Positions 22,801 to 34,364 of a stretch of 64,000 nt of DNA are shown here, piece by piece (within the stretch, counting starts at the first letter, position 1; the number at the start of each line of letters is the position of its first letter). Source of the DNA: Metopolophium dirhodum. Its lineage: Eukaryota; Arthropoda; Insecta; Hemiptera; Aphididae. The position numbers were made by a program, and so were the translations under genes. The notes beneath the pieces are model-generated. The model was not told the origin of the DNA. It ran no database searches and saw only the letters and a program-made list of their open reading frames with translations. The DNA lies in contig NC_083564.1 of NCBI RefSeq assembly GCF_019925205.1, forward strand, positions 27,814,447 through 27,878,446. Direction: 5' to 3'.

Positions 22801-24440
22801 ACTATACGATCCAAAGGAATTAATATTAACACATCACAAGAATCTAAAATTGTTGAGCTGTTAACACGTGAAAAAAGATTACAAGAAGCATTTGAAATTG
22901 CTAAAGACATGTTAGAAAATAGTAGGCCAATAACAAAAAGTATATTAGCTTTCTTGGTAAAAAACCTTTCAGAAGCTGGCCATACAGCAAGCTTAGAATA
23001 TCTTAATGGAAAAGTTACTAAGGTACAGTAATTTTGCTTAATATGTACCTAATACTAATTTCAATAACTAACACAAAGCAAACAGTATTGAGTTATCAAA
23101 ACATTATGGTTAACATATACTTATGTGTATAGTATATTTTGTTGTTATTTATTTTATTGAGTTGTTGAGATTTTACGGAATCTAATCGATGTATATTGTA
23201 TACTAATGAAATTAATTAATTTTTTTCAAGGTTATGAGCAATAAATTGAATTTAAACACAAAAATATTTAACGCATATCAATCAAATGGTAATGTTAGCG
23301 ACCTAATAGTTAGTTTAGAAACTGATATTGATGAAAAATTAAATGATTCAAACAAATTATCTGAATTTATGAAGAATGTTCCAGGTGGTAATTTAGTGAC
23401 CATCTTAAATAAAGACTCTTCTTTCATACCAATGAGTTAGTATATTTCATTAAAAACTAATAATTACAGTTTATTAGTATAGGTAAACTGATAAAAAAAT
23501 ACATATATATATATTCAATAACATAAATTATTTAAATTTATATGATTTGTGTGTAATTATATTTTTTTAGTTGAAAAATTACATACCAAAGTCTCACCAC
23601 ATGGTCATAAGGTCTTTGCAAATAGTTTGTGGTCTCATTTTATGTTGAATAAAAAATTTGATGACGCCTCGAACATCGCCAAAGAATTTAAAAATGAAAA
23701 GTTTGTTCAGTATCGACAATTAATATCGGATATTCGTACAAATAATAATATTGAATTGGGCTATAAGCTCATAGAAGTAATGCCGACTTTTAAAGAAGTC
23801 AATCAGAATGCAAACCTAGGGTTAATTTATAGTGCTATAATAGACTCTTATGGTTAGTTAAGAAAAATTAAAGTATTTAATTTTCATAATTTAGCTTATT
23901 ATTAAATGTTTTGATTTAGTTAATCAAGACAACGTCATCGAAGCTAGCAAAGTATTAGACAAGGCTTTAGAGAAAATTACACTTGGAGATTTAAACAAAT
24001 CGGCTGTATTACGAATTAAAAAAAATCTTGAGTCTCGGGGAGAAACATTTAAATACGATACAGATATTATAGAAGAGAAGGTGAGAGAAATATTGTTTTG
24101 AAAAATGTTGATAATATTAATAATAATAATCATATTATGATGAAATGAATATAGGACCTATCTCACTATTACCAAAAATTTGTATCTATTTCATTATCAT
24201 TTCCTCAAATATACATTGATAATGTCCATATTTAATAATTCCTACACAGCTAAAAAGTTGTTAATTGTGATAAATCAATGCCTTTTACTTTTTAGTATAG
24301 TATGTAATTACTAAATATAAAAAATATAAATGTCATTGTGTGTTTCTATGTTTTTTTTACAGAAAAACTTTAAGAGAACAAACATTCACAGCGATGATTC
24401 CAGTGATTCATCTGATGATGAAAAAGTAGCTAAAGTCTAA
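16816..24440 (+). CDS. LRPPRC: Leucine-rich PPR motif-containing protein, mitochondrial (LRPPRC/bicoid stability factor)
   Basis: LRPPRC is an RNA-binding pentatricopeptide protein that stabilises mitochondrial mRNAs and promotes their polyadenylation and translation. Twenty exons join in one frame: 16816-16988, 17054-17199, 17269-17391, 17456-17723, 17884-18115, 18189-18380, 19664-19877, 19968-20189, 20264-20568, 20639-20815, 20914-21045, 21134-21329, 21401-21617, 21685-21916, 22314-22473, 22547-23022, 23231-23435, 23571-23852, 23920-24080 and 24363-24440 (TAA). The product is 1396 aa, close to the human length as I recall it. The N-terminus is basic and lacks acids, as in a mitochondrial presequence. 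PPR motifs are clearest in exons 4-5, for example TFQHLITGYCQNGDIAGASR and VFNALVMGHSQN. The C-terminus is a short Ser/Asp-rich tail. An in-frame ATG at 16753 is possible, but the one at 16816 gives the better presequence. The polyadenylation signal is at 24516-24521. Confidence 0.93.
18653..19494. mobile_element. MITE in LRPPRC intron 6
   Basis: The ends are inverted repeats: left TAGGGTGATTTACCAAGCAT with GCTCACCCTC following, right (complement) TAGGGCAATTCACCAAGAAT with GCTTACCTCC following. Similarity extends over roughly 35 bp with mismatches. A TA dinucleotide flanks or forms each terminus, so the target duplication may be TA. The 842-bp interior has no coding content. It accounts for most of this unusually long intron (1283 bp against about 60-400 bp for the others). 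Confidence 0.7.
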
Positions 24441-25222
24441 AAAATTATTTTTAAGTATTTATAAAGTAGTATATTCCTTCAATATAAATTGTGTTACTGT
24501 ATTTTTTGTCATGTAAATAAATTTTAACTAATAAAAATCCTAAATTGTTTTATTTTGACTTGAATAAAAATTTTTTTTAAAAAAAGCGGTACCTACTCGT
24601 GTAGCATGCCACCTACCATTAAACTGTACACATACAGTATGCTATATACCGGAAAATATGACATACCTACTCTTATGTGTTATATTTTTATTTTATTTTA
24701 CTACGAGAAACTGGAAAGTACGTGTGACTTGAGTTATTATGATAAACAAAATATTATAACTGCAGTCATACAATCCTTTTATAATAACTAAATAATAAAT
24801 AGCTAAGACACTGGTAAATATCCTCCAAGACACAATAACTTACTATTATATATTAAATAGACACTAACTAGCTGTGTTATGCAACAAATTTGTTAGACCG
24901 ACAACTAAAAGAGGAATGGTGGCGGTCCATTAAAGCACAACACAACAATTTATTTAAGGTTTTCTAGGATGACGTAAACACAACATAACAATATTATATA
25001 ACGTAGGTATTAAATTACTTGACAATGACGACCAACAGCAATACATTTAGTACATTTTATTGTAATAAATTGTTCTTAATCAGTATGGAAAAATAATAAA
25101 CACCCGTAAATTTATTTGGTTAGTGTGGTATAGGTGGCTTTTTACGGTAGGTAGCATACTACACCAACCAAATAGAAGTAGTTACCATACTACGCGAGTA
25201 CAAAAAAAAGAATTATTACTTT
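24441..25222. other. LRPPRC 3' flank, no gene seen
   Basis: After the polyadenylation signal at 24516-24521 the stretch is AT-rich with short chance frames. No recognisable gene, RNA or repeat end was found. Confidence 0.45.
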
Positions 25223-25226
25223 TTAA

Positions 25227-25641
25227 GAGGACGTCACACTCGCATTGTTGTCTCCGTCTTACAAATGTACAACATGGCAAAAACTGTTTTGGCGGGACAA
25301 CTTTTCTCGCACCATATTTGTTGTACAACTACTAAATGTTCACAACACGTAAAGAAGAATTTTGTCTGTGCAACAGCGTGCTTTTTTTTTTTAATAGCAC
25401 TATCCAATCATTTTTCATAAGCGAATGAAAAAAACCAAATGTTAAGTAGCAAATAACTTTTATTGTATTTATGTTATCTAAAATATAGGCTCGGTGTTGC
25501 GTAGACAATTTCCTAGCCTATAATATGTTTAGCAAATTTGGAGCCACTACTAAAAACACAGAAAGATAAAAATTTGTCCCGCGCAAAACAATTTTTGCTA
25601 TGTTGTACGACTGATCCAACACATACGGGTGTGACGTCCTC
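25227..25641. mobile_element. piggyBac-type MITE with TTAA duplication
   Basis: The flanks are TTAA at 25223-25226 and 25642-25645. The ends are GAGGACGTCACAC and its exact complement GTGTGACGTCCTC. Inverted similarity continues inward over about 70 bp with mismatches, including TACAACATGGCAAAAA on the left and its counterpart TTTTTGCTATGTTGTA on the right. The 415-bp element is non-coding. TTAA target sites are the signature of piggyBac-family transposition, so a piggyBac-type autonomous element probably mobilised it. It is related to the element in HPF1 intron 2. Confidence 0.82.
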
Positions 25642-25941
25642 TTAAGTAATTAAGTAGGCAGTCAATTTATAAATTATAATAAATGTATTGACTATTGAGC
25701 GTATATTTAAATTATTTGTATCGCTGATGCTGAGTCAACGTGCGATACAAATTTTGGTACTTCTCGGGGTACCTCAAAACGGATATTTTTCATATTTTAA
25801 TCAATACTTTGTGCCCATCAATCGACTGTTATTTACTCTCATTTGCCGAAGACGTATAATATTATTTCATTGCGTTAAATCTGAAAACGATGGTATTTTA
25901 TTACAACAATCGTTAAATAAGCTAATACGTTGGTGTAAAAC

Positions 25942-26905
25942 AAGGGCATGAAACCGTTTATAAAAAATCCGGTCACCTGGTCCGGACGGTCCGGTCCAGT
26001 GGCGTAACTGGATAAAAATCTAACCTCCCGTTCCCTTCCCTTCCTGTATTCATAATCGCGATTTCAAGATAATAACGTGTTCACGAATAACGGATAATAA
26101 TAGTCACGAATAAGGCGATTATTGTGATAACAATAACACTGACAATACGTCAACATAATATCATTCAACAAGAGCAATCTAAAATAAATATAAACTTTTA
26201 TAAAGTAATTTGAGGAAAAAAATATTTTAATATTATAATATAATATGTTAACAGTCTTGTTAAGAATACTTAAAACATAAAAAAAAAAATGTGGATTATT
26301 TGGAGGGGCAAAATTATACTTTTATCTCCACAAATATTTTTGGGGGCGCAAGTGCCCCCCTCCGCAATTACGCCACTGGGTGGGACCCAACAATTTTTTC
26401 GTTAGTGGATACCGGTTTAAGGGGTTATTAGAAGAGTGGTAATTGATTATCAATTACGAAAATTATCTCTAAAAATGTGGATACCGGTTATCGGTTTGGA
26501 AGCGGTTTTAATTCTTTAGGATTACCGGTAGCCACTTCGGAAACGGGTTTTTTCGGAAAATTTTAGTTTTACTTTATTTTACATAAAACAAATAACCACT
26601 TTATAAAATGGTTCAGCAGGATAAGCTAAGTTAAAAAAATAAATACCTATATGGGCGATATGGCTATATTTTATCATTTGAAGCTATGGATAAATATAAA
26701 TTTAAATTCAATTAGTAAATTACCCATAACCATCGATTGAAAAATAGTTCATGGAAAACTGGAAAAGTGTTAATCAACGGCTTCAATTACAATAAAATAA
26801 AATAAATAATAATCATCTAATATATTCTTTTTTAAATTTAAACTTACAAACCGGGAAGCGGTTACCAGACCCAAAATTGATCATGGTAACCGGTTTCAAG
26901 CCCTG
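25942..26905. mobile_element. hAT-like non-autonomous element with perfect 8-bp duplication
   Basis: The left end reads AAGGGCATGAAACCG and the right end, complemented, CAGGGCTTGAAACCG. Both are flanked by the identical 8-mer TGTAAAAC (25934-25941 and 26906-26913). The interior is rich in ACCGGT-like motifs (CCGGTCACC, GATACCGGTT, GGTTACC), perhaps binding sites. No transposase is encoded. A second element with CAGTGGCGTA ends is nested at 25997-26378, so the pre-insertion size was about 0.58 kb. Confidence 0.85.
25997..26378. mobile_element. Nested CAGTGGCGTA-ended MITE
   Basis: Left end CAGTGGCGTAACTGG and right end CAATTACGCCACTG are inverted repeats. The right arm holds 'GGGGGCGCAAGTGCCCCCC', a GC-rich hairpin typical of these elements. 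The element interrupts the hAT-like element at 25942-26905. A target duplication could not be fixed, since the flanks agree poorly. Related ends occur at 54331, 55634 and 59508. Confidence 0.65.
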
Positions 26906-26913
26906 TGTAAAAC

Positions 26914-27416
26914 AGTTGAATTGACATAGGCATATAGAATCCCCACTATATATTTTAAACGTGCCCTCTCATTTCGTTGATTTATGTCATTGGAATTCAT
27001 TTAAAAAAATCATGCCTATATGTATCTTTAATATTTTTTAATTGCTAAAAAAACAACTTATGAGGAACCTTGTAATACATTTTTTAAGCTTTTTGCCGCA
27101 ATAAAAAAAGTTTTATAGAAATAAACTAAAAAAAAATTTAATTTAAAACGTCTATAGGTATTAGCACAGGCCTTCAGCCAGTTTTTCAGGTGGTTAGAGG
27201 CCCCCACATACGTATAACTAATAATTAATTGTTGGTGAATAAATGCTACGGGGCCGGGTGACTGCAGTATTGTGATAAACAGTTCCCACCCGTTTCCGGT
27301 TTTTGAACGGGGAAAAAAAAGGTATTAGCTCAAAAGGCGACAATATATTTTGAAAATTTTAACAGTGTTAATTTTTTTTTTATTATTTAAATAGAAAATT
27401 TACAATCTGTAACACA
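26914..27416. repeat. Repeat fragments between MITEs
   Basis: Positions about 27040-27150 match, in reverse, the subunit of the repeat at 8830-11748 (AACCTTGTAATACATTTT, AAGCTTTTT, AAAGTTTTATAGAAATAAAC). The rest is unassigned. No gene is visible. Confidence 0.5.
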
Positions 27417-27601
27417 CAGTGGCGTGTAACATAGGGTCCAACTCAGTCCAAGTGTTGCTCAGGCAACACCTTAAATATGGGTGGGTGGGTATTGATAGAA
27501 GATCAATAGGAAATTGTATAGGTCGGTATAACAGTATTATGAGGGGTAGGTCACCTAAAATTCTTTGAGCAACGCCAATTTTTTTATGATACACGCCGCT
27601 G
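27417..27601. mobile_element. CAGTGGCGTG-ended MITE, copy 2
   Basis: Ends CAGTGGCGTGTAACATAGGG and TTATGATACACGCCGCTG form inverted repeats. The 185-bp interior is a reverse-orientation relative of the element at 15442-15623, sharing CACCTTAAATATGGGTGGG and TAACAGTATTATGAGGGGTA. Confidence 0.72.
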
Positions 27602-27949
27602 TTTGTGAATAAACCTATTTGTCAATGACTGATTTATCATTATAAGAAAACTTTATATACCTATAATTATATACTCGTGTACCAATTTTATTAGTGTTAA
27701 ACATGAACATGGGTGTTACGATTATTATTATTTTTGTTTATTTTTTACATAAAGGTACATTACATAATTGTAATGCATTGTAATCCTATTTATCTCTTGT
27801 TTACTTTAACACAATGCTTCAAAAGTTATTATTTAATTAATGGTATAATATTTGTAAATTATTGACCCTTGTGAACTTGGCAGAGCAACATTAGCAGACA
27901 TCGATCAAATTTGTTAGTGGATTGTTGGACATTGTTGGATAACTTTCAG

Positions 27950-28600
27950 AATTTGTTAGACGTTATTTAATACAAGCCTTCTATTAAATTTTCAAGCTTT
28001 TTTAACCAACAAATAACATTTTATTGATATTTATAGAAAAAAAACTAAAATAAAACTGAAAATGTCCGTAAATAGCTCAAAATAAGTCTAAATATTTGGA
28101 AAATGTTATGGTGTATAGAAAATGCTAATATAAGCATTCAGTGAAAATTTAATGTACCTACGGTCATTTGTTTTAGAGTTGCACCAAAAACCAAAATCGA
28201 TTTTCTCGAAAACGGACTTTGCGTAAAAAATTCCCGTTTTTCCTTTGTTTTTCACGTCGCTTTTGAAAACTACTGGGAAAATTTTACTTTTGACCCCCCA
28301 TAGTACCAACTAGATTCACTTTCCTAATAGAAAAGTTACTGTTAAAGAAAATTCAAGCACTTTTACTGTCCTAAAAGGTGATGACAGACACAAAAAAAAA
28401 AATAAAAAAAAAACACACATCATTGTAAAATCAATACATTTATCGCTTCCCTCAGAATCTAAAAAAAAAAAATTGGAAGTGACTCTGCTGAACAGTAGGG
28501 TACAAGTGGGTGACTGTTATGGATAGTGTTACATTTGAATTCAATGATATAATATCATAGTATACGAAAAACGATTTTAAGTGGAGACGATTTGTCAGCC
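27950..28600 (-). repeat. Reverse-oriented GATTCTGAGCG repeat with unoccupied hAT target site
   Basis: Read on the minus strand this copy contains, in order, 'TTTTTCGTATACTATGATA', 'TCATTGAATTCAAATG', 'GATTCTGAGGGAAGCGATA', 'TTGATTTTACAATGATGTG', 'GTGTCTGTCATCACCTTTTA', 'GTGAATCTAGTTGGTACT' and the 0.5-kb subunit near 28000. The octamer GTCATCAC occurs once, at 28378-28385 in reverse, exactly where the relative at 12614-14945 carries the hAT insertion. The copy is non-coding. Confidence 0.75.
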
Positions 28601-29179
28601 TAGGATATTGTATACTATATTTATATTGATATTATTAAATATTATTAATACCGTAGCCGGTTAAGTTGAATTATTATTATTTGTTTACTATCGTATTTGT
28701 ATATGATAATATATTTTAGACGTTTCAATTACCCACGAATAATATTTTTAAAATAGGCATATGTATAATGTATATATTACAAGTAACAACGAATTAAGAA
28801 CGATATTGCAAAAAATAATTGCCGGAAATCATTAGTTTTTAACTGAAAACGACAGGGAAGTCTGAACTTGGCGGTCAGTCTTATTTTTAAGTTATATGTA
28901 TATTATAACTAATTGAAATTTTTGGTATTTTCATATGTACCCGGTGTACCACACTGCGCTTGCTCGAACAATTAAAATCAAAATCATCCCTCGACTTGTT
29001 ATGTAAAACCACCATGGGTGGGTGTCAGAATTATTTTTGCATCATCAATTTTAAAACGTTGATTTACCTAGATTAAAAAAAAAATTAATTTGTAATACTT
29101 AAGCTCGGTAAACTTTAAGCGTTGTACAGGTGTGTAAAACACCGAAAACCGTGAACTTCGTAATGCTATACCATAAATA
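28601..29179. other. No gene recognised
   Basis: AT-rich sequence without coding frames or clear inverted repeats. Confidence 0.4.
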
Positions 29180-29395
29180 CCAATGATTTGCAGGTAGTCG
29201 AGTTTTGGACAAGTACCTACATAGGTAACTTATAATAATTCATATTGTAAATTAATTAGGTACCAAAAAAATATAACTTCTCAAACACTTTGTCTATTGG
29301 CACTGGCGGGAGAATGTATTAGAATATCTATAAACTTACGGACCAGTTTGTATAGTTAAATTTGGCATGCGAACTATAATTGAAATAGAAAACCA
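29180..29395. repeat. Diverged duplicate block, copy matching 34365-34545
   Basis: Shared landmarks in the same order are TAGTCGAGTTTTGGACAAGT / TAGTCAAGTATTGGACAAGT, then 'ACTTATAAT', 'GGC..CCGGC/GGCACTGGCGGGA', 'TCTATA' and 'TTGGCATGCGA'. Divergence is substantial. The blocks are 5.2 kb apart and have no coding frame. Confidence 0.6.
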
Positions 29396-29924
29396 GAATA
29401 GGTGCATTGCAGATCACAAAGATTTCTGAAAAAGAACATACGATTTATAAATATACCGTATAGGTTTACTGAGTACTTATATAATAATATATAAGTTCTT
29501 TGGATTTATCATAGTAAATAATATATTTTATAATATCTATGGCATAATATATTTTATAATATATATGGCAATCGTCAATTGTCGAAATTCGTCGGCGACG
29601 GTTAACAATAATCCTAATAGTTTCAGAAATACTATTGTATTATAAATATAATATATTGTATATTTTGATTTCAGTGAACAAAAAAATAATAGGCCACAAA
29701 TATAAACGGACAGTTCGTTAAACCGTATATATTATAATGTAAGTTTTAACACAAACTCGCAAACTTCGTTTGATCAGGTTATTTTCATAAAATATTTCGA
29801 TACTTTCAAGTTTCAGCTCATCGGAGTGAGATGATTAGATGGAAAGATGAAAATTAGATGAAAAGATGGATGAAGATAGCTGTTTCTTCGGCGATGGCGG
29901 CACTCTAGCTACGTTTCACCGGAA

Positions 29925-30360
29925 GAGTAGATGTTTACGAGTAAGTTTGTTTTCATAATTTCATATTATTACCTACTATTTTACATTTACTTTTTAGACC
30001 TAAATTAAATATTTATTGCCACGGACAATCTGTTAACTAGGTGACGTAGAAGCATTTATAAGCTTAATCCCAATAGCGCAATGTATAAAATACGCGAGAC
30101 CGTCTTCATTTCACCACGTCAAGTTTAATACGCACCTTTTTGCATGTTATACTATACGCCGGGTATCACCTTAGGTTTGCGCGTAATATTTAAAACAATA
30201 AAATGTTATTAATCTTTATATTTTATATTTTTATATACATAAATACATTATACACCTCATATATTTTATTAGCATACTTACACCTTTTTTAGTGTAGTTT
30301 ATACCCCTAAATGGCTATAGATATAGGTATTAAATGTCTTGCAATTATATATTTTACTAT
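29925..30360 (+). repeat. Local duplicate block A with donor-like and TATA-like motifs
   Basis: The block contains TTTCACCGGAAGAGTAGATG, the consensus splice-donor-like GTAAGTTTG at 29941-29949, and about 140 bp later TATAAAATACGCGAGA (30084-30099). It continues with TACTATACGCCGG at 30154-30166 and TTTAAAACAATAA. Blocks B (31440-31630) and C (33655-33780) share the first part. The block at 42525-42715 shares the last part. No protein is encoded. The function, if any, is unknown; it could be part of an unrecognised repeat or a non-coding transcript family. Confidence 0.55.
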
Positions 30361-31439
30361 AATTATTAATTTCGTTATAATATAATATAACAATACACTC
30401 TAAATTAAATTAGTTGTTATCAAGACAGACAGTCTTAAAACAAACTCTTTTCTGGACGTTTTCAAAACGTATTATGCTTAAAAAAAATTGCACAAATCAA
30501 AACATAGTCCTAACAATTTAATGCAAGGATTCTCATAAATTGATCTTACAGCAGCCTTAAAACACCAAAAATACATTTGTACATCATTTACAAAATTTTA
30601 GTTCTCTATTATGGTGTAGGTATTAATACAAACAATAAATTGCTATTCGAAAACACAATTTCGTATACCTATTATTATTTACTAAATACCTACAATTAAA
30701 TTAAATTAAAAATAAACATATGATTACATACTGAGTGCCTATAATATAATATTATAATATATGAAAATTGAATCTTTATTACGAATACTTATCGTTTACA
30801 CAGACCACAAGAAAAAATAATTAAAAATATTAAAAAAAAAAAACACACATCATTGTAAAAATATAGTTGGTATTATAATATTTTATGAATTTACTGTATA
30901 CGTTTATGGCTTTATGTTAACTCTAAAATCCAGTAACCACATTTTTATTTAATAATTCATAAAATACAATATGCTCTTATAAAAATATTCTTGTGCTTCT
31001 TATATCTATTCACCCCCTTAATCAATAATTAAATTAATAATTTAAATAATACCTATATCATATTATTATAATTCAAATTCAAAATTATAAACTATTTTGG
31101 TTTATTGTCATATCAAATTTCAATGAACAAATTGGTCCTTAACACAGAACTCTTTGATATAAAAAGTTGCATTATATTATATCCGTGGATTCATCATATT
31201 GACGCACCTATAGTATAATATCTATCATTTATTTTTTTAATCTATGGCAAATCTCAAAGTCGTTGCAGAAGACACAGTCGATTAAAAGTTCTAAAATTTC
31301 AATAAGCAAAGAAGATATGAGCAAAAAACTTACTGCGTTTCGTATAATTTTATTTTTCATAAATCACAATATTCTAAGTTCTGGCTGTATTCTGGAGCGT
31401 TTCCTCATGGGCGTCGCAGTTCACACACGTCACGGATTC
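30361..31439. repeat. AT-rich stretch with weak GATTCTGAGCG-family fragments
   Basis: Positions about 30510-30590 resemble the repeat subunit (CAATTTAATGCAAGGATTCT, then CAGCAGCCTTAAAACACC). Positions 30840-30860 resemble the ACACACATCATTGTAAAA end. Nothing else is recognised. Confidence 0.45.
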
Positions 31440-31630
31440 CGCCGAAGGAGTCGATAATTAAAGTAAGTTTGTTCTTATATTCTTTTGGGGCTTAAATTTA
31501 CTTTTAAGACTTAAAACAAATATTTAATGTCACGAAAAATGTGCTATGTACTTGGTGTTGTAGGCGCATATTTTAGTTCCGGAGTAGAAATGTATAAAAT
31601 ACGCGAGATATAAACGCCGTCGTCGTTTTT
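31440..31630 (+). repeat. Local duplicate block B with donor-like and TATA-like motifs
   Basis: The block contains CCGCCGAAGGAGTCGATAAT, then GTAAGTTTG at 31463-31471, a conserved spacer (ACTTTTAAGACTTAAAACAA, AATATTTAATGTCACG) and TATAAAATACGCGAGA at 31593-31608. The spacing between donor-like and TATA-like motifs is nearly that of block A. A 64-codon frame at 31263-31457 ends inside the block and has no recognisable similarity. Confidence 0.55.
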
Positions 31631-33654
31631 CCAGTCCCTGTTTGTAGAATAATTATAATTAATAGGTGCATACCTATACAGGGTAATTAATATAAATATA
31701 TAAATATTTTGGTTTAATTTATAGAAATATATGTTATGACTTATAACTGATAATAGTCATAAGACACAATTTTAATTAATAACTGGTAATTTTTTTTCCA
31801 AATACAACGTTATAAGTTATAGGTAACTATTAATTTAGTGTCATATACTTAACTTCTATTGTTCACCTAATATCTATATTCTATATCATAGGGATTAGGG
31901 ATGTATAACCATGTACACATAAAAGTATATTCACGGAATGGTCAACTGCCTATCCTGACGTGTGCGCACTTATGAATAATATACCTACTCATATACTCGT
32001 ATAGGTATATAAATATACCTATATAAATAGTGTGATACTACATACACGAATGTGTTACCTATTATGTCCCTAAAAGTTCAACAGTTATTATTATATTTAT
32101 TTATTTTTTAAATATAGGTAGGTACATTACAAGACTCTAATTAAAATCACATTTTTTTAAATGTTTTTGAACACAATGTTTTAAAAATTATTAATTAATA
32201 TATAATTTATTGGTATAGTACTAAATAAATTAATGAAATAAAACAAACACAACTACTATAATTATTAGTAATAATAATATATCCACGTATAAATTATTAA
32301 AATACAAAACGAACAAACGAAAAACGATTCTGAGCAAAGATATCGTTGACTAATAAATAATATTGGGATTAAAGTAATTTATTTTAAATACAATTAAATA
32401 AAGGTAATTTTTTTTCTTATATTTCTATTTTTTTACGTACCCATTATGTTCGATACTATAACTTCAGTCTTCAGTTATAGAAAACAACACTTGTCAATAT
32501 ATGGAATTACTGTCGAATTTTTTTATTTTAAAATATTAAATAGCATCTGATCGACTGATGTGCTATAATGAAACTCAAAATATAACGAATACACTACCTA
32601 TACACTTATCTAAATTCTATTTTATATTCGTTTAAATTGGACTTTTAATTTTTCTGGCAATTTTATTAAGCTTTGTAATATAAGTGCATTAAATCGTATT
32701 TTTAAGGCATTTTTCTTATTTTTAATGCATTTAAATCCACGTCCTATTTATAACTTAACGTTATTTTGTATATATCAATCGATTAGTGTACACAATAAAA
32801 AATATAATATTATTGATGGGTTAATAGGTTGATAACTATTATGTAGGTAGGTACAGTTTTGTACGTTCAATGTATCGTTCTTAATTCATAAAGTAGCTAA
32901 ATGAGTCAAATGATTTTGTCAAGGGGTGGGGGATATGGCTGATTTTTTAACATGCACTATTTCAAGGGCTTTTAACCTAAGGGGCGCACCACTCTAAGGA
33001 GGAGTGACACAATTTCGTAAGGTGGGGGGGGGACGTGAACATGTTTAAAAAAACACGAATTTATTTAGTTATTTTGTTATTTAGGTAATACATATTAATT
33101 AATAGGTATTTCTTAAATTTTTTTATTATCTTTTTTGAAACATTATTTTTAAATATTGGGATCAATAAAACTATTTTTATATAATTACTATTTTATATCA
33201 ATTAGAATTTGTTTATAAACCAAGTAATAAATAAATGGTTACCAAGTAAAAAAACCGTTATCTATATTATAAATTTGAATTCAATTTACCGCATTTGCGC
33301 CTAGTAGAAACAAATAAATGTTTTTTTGAAGATAATGTAAAAATATCCATCATCCATCGGTTAGGACCATATATATATATTCTATGATTGGGACGGTTAG
33401 GTTATAATTATAAATAATCTATGGCAAATGACAATCGTTTGAGACGAACAGCGATTCCAATACGTACCCACATATTTCGTTAAGTGCTATTAAGCATATT
33501 AAGCTAGGTGCCTATTTTTATAAATGTCATTAATCTCAAAACTTCCAGACTCAACTTTTGGATCGGAGATGTGAAGACGTACGCTGCAATGCTGCATTTT
33601 CCTTGGCGGAGATGCACAACTCAGACACTAGGCAATATTATATACTCGAAGGGA
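31631..33654. other. AT-rich stretch with no gene recognised
   Basis: A short GATTCTGAGC match at 32328-32337 is the only fragment of the window's main repeat family. A purine/GC patch at 32925-33045, with a G8 run near 33024-33031, looks like a decayed MITE end. A microsatellite ATATATATAT lies near 33370. No exon pattern was found. Confidence 0.4.
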
Positions 33655-33780
33655 ACGCGTTTCGCCGGAAGAATAAATAATTACTTACGTAAGTTTTGTC
33701 CTTCTACTCTTTTGACGCGGTAGACCTAATGTAAATATTAATTGTCAGACTTATATGCCCGCCAGATGTAGAGTAGTTTC
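33655..33780 (+). repeat. Local duplicate block C
   Basis: The block contains TTTCGCCGGAAGAATAAATA followed by GTAAGTTTTG at 33689-33698, then TAGACCTAATGTAAATATTA and TTGTCAGACTTAT, matching blocks A and B. The TATA-like element is not preserved here. Confidence 0.55.
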
Positions 33781-34364
33781 AAAAAATCCAGTTGTTATAG
33801 GTGTACAAAAATTAGGATATTATGAAAAATTTAATACTTTAATACTCTATTTACAGCTGTTAATTTATTGTTATAGTAGAATAATTTTTAAAATTTGAAA
33901 TCAATGATTAGGCAATGCTTTTATAAGTAGGAAGGTAGGTTTTTATACCTACCTAATAAAATAAGAAAATACAAAATGATTAATGTTATTTAATATGATT
34001 TGTAACTTGTAAGTACATAGCAGATTATACCTACCACTTGGTGATTTTTGTCTTATACGTTCTTCGTAATTCCATTCCGTCACGATAGTTTTAATTTTCG
34101 TTAAATGTATCCACCACTTATATACAGACATAATGCATAACACATAGTTTAACATGTCTTATGTAAAATATAAATTTTCTATGCATATGTGCTACGGGCA
34201 TTAAGCATTTAGGTTTTAAGAGAACACCGCAAACGCACGTTTTATTTTGGGGGTTTTACAGGATATACCTATAGGACATTTTCTTCAAATTTTCACATTT
34301 CACTATTTGATATTGTAATATTATTGGTACCTAGGTATATCACATTCTTTAATTTAAATTCCGA
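33781..34364. other. No gene recognised
   Basis: AT-rich sequence between duplicate blocks. Only short chance frames are present. Confidence 0.4.

Noticed and set aside
27400..27594. 64-codon minus-strand frame
   Set aside because: It lies wholly within the MITE at 27417-27601.
29925..33780. Donor-like blocks considered as microexons of an aphid bicycle-type effector gene
   Set aside because: No signal peptide, no Cys-x-x-Cys-Tyr-x-x-Cys type motif and no phase-consistent set of microexons was visible; only the donor and TATA-like motifs are supported.
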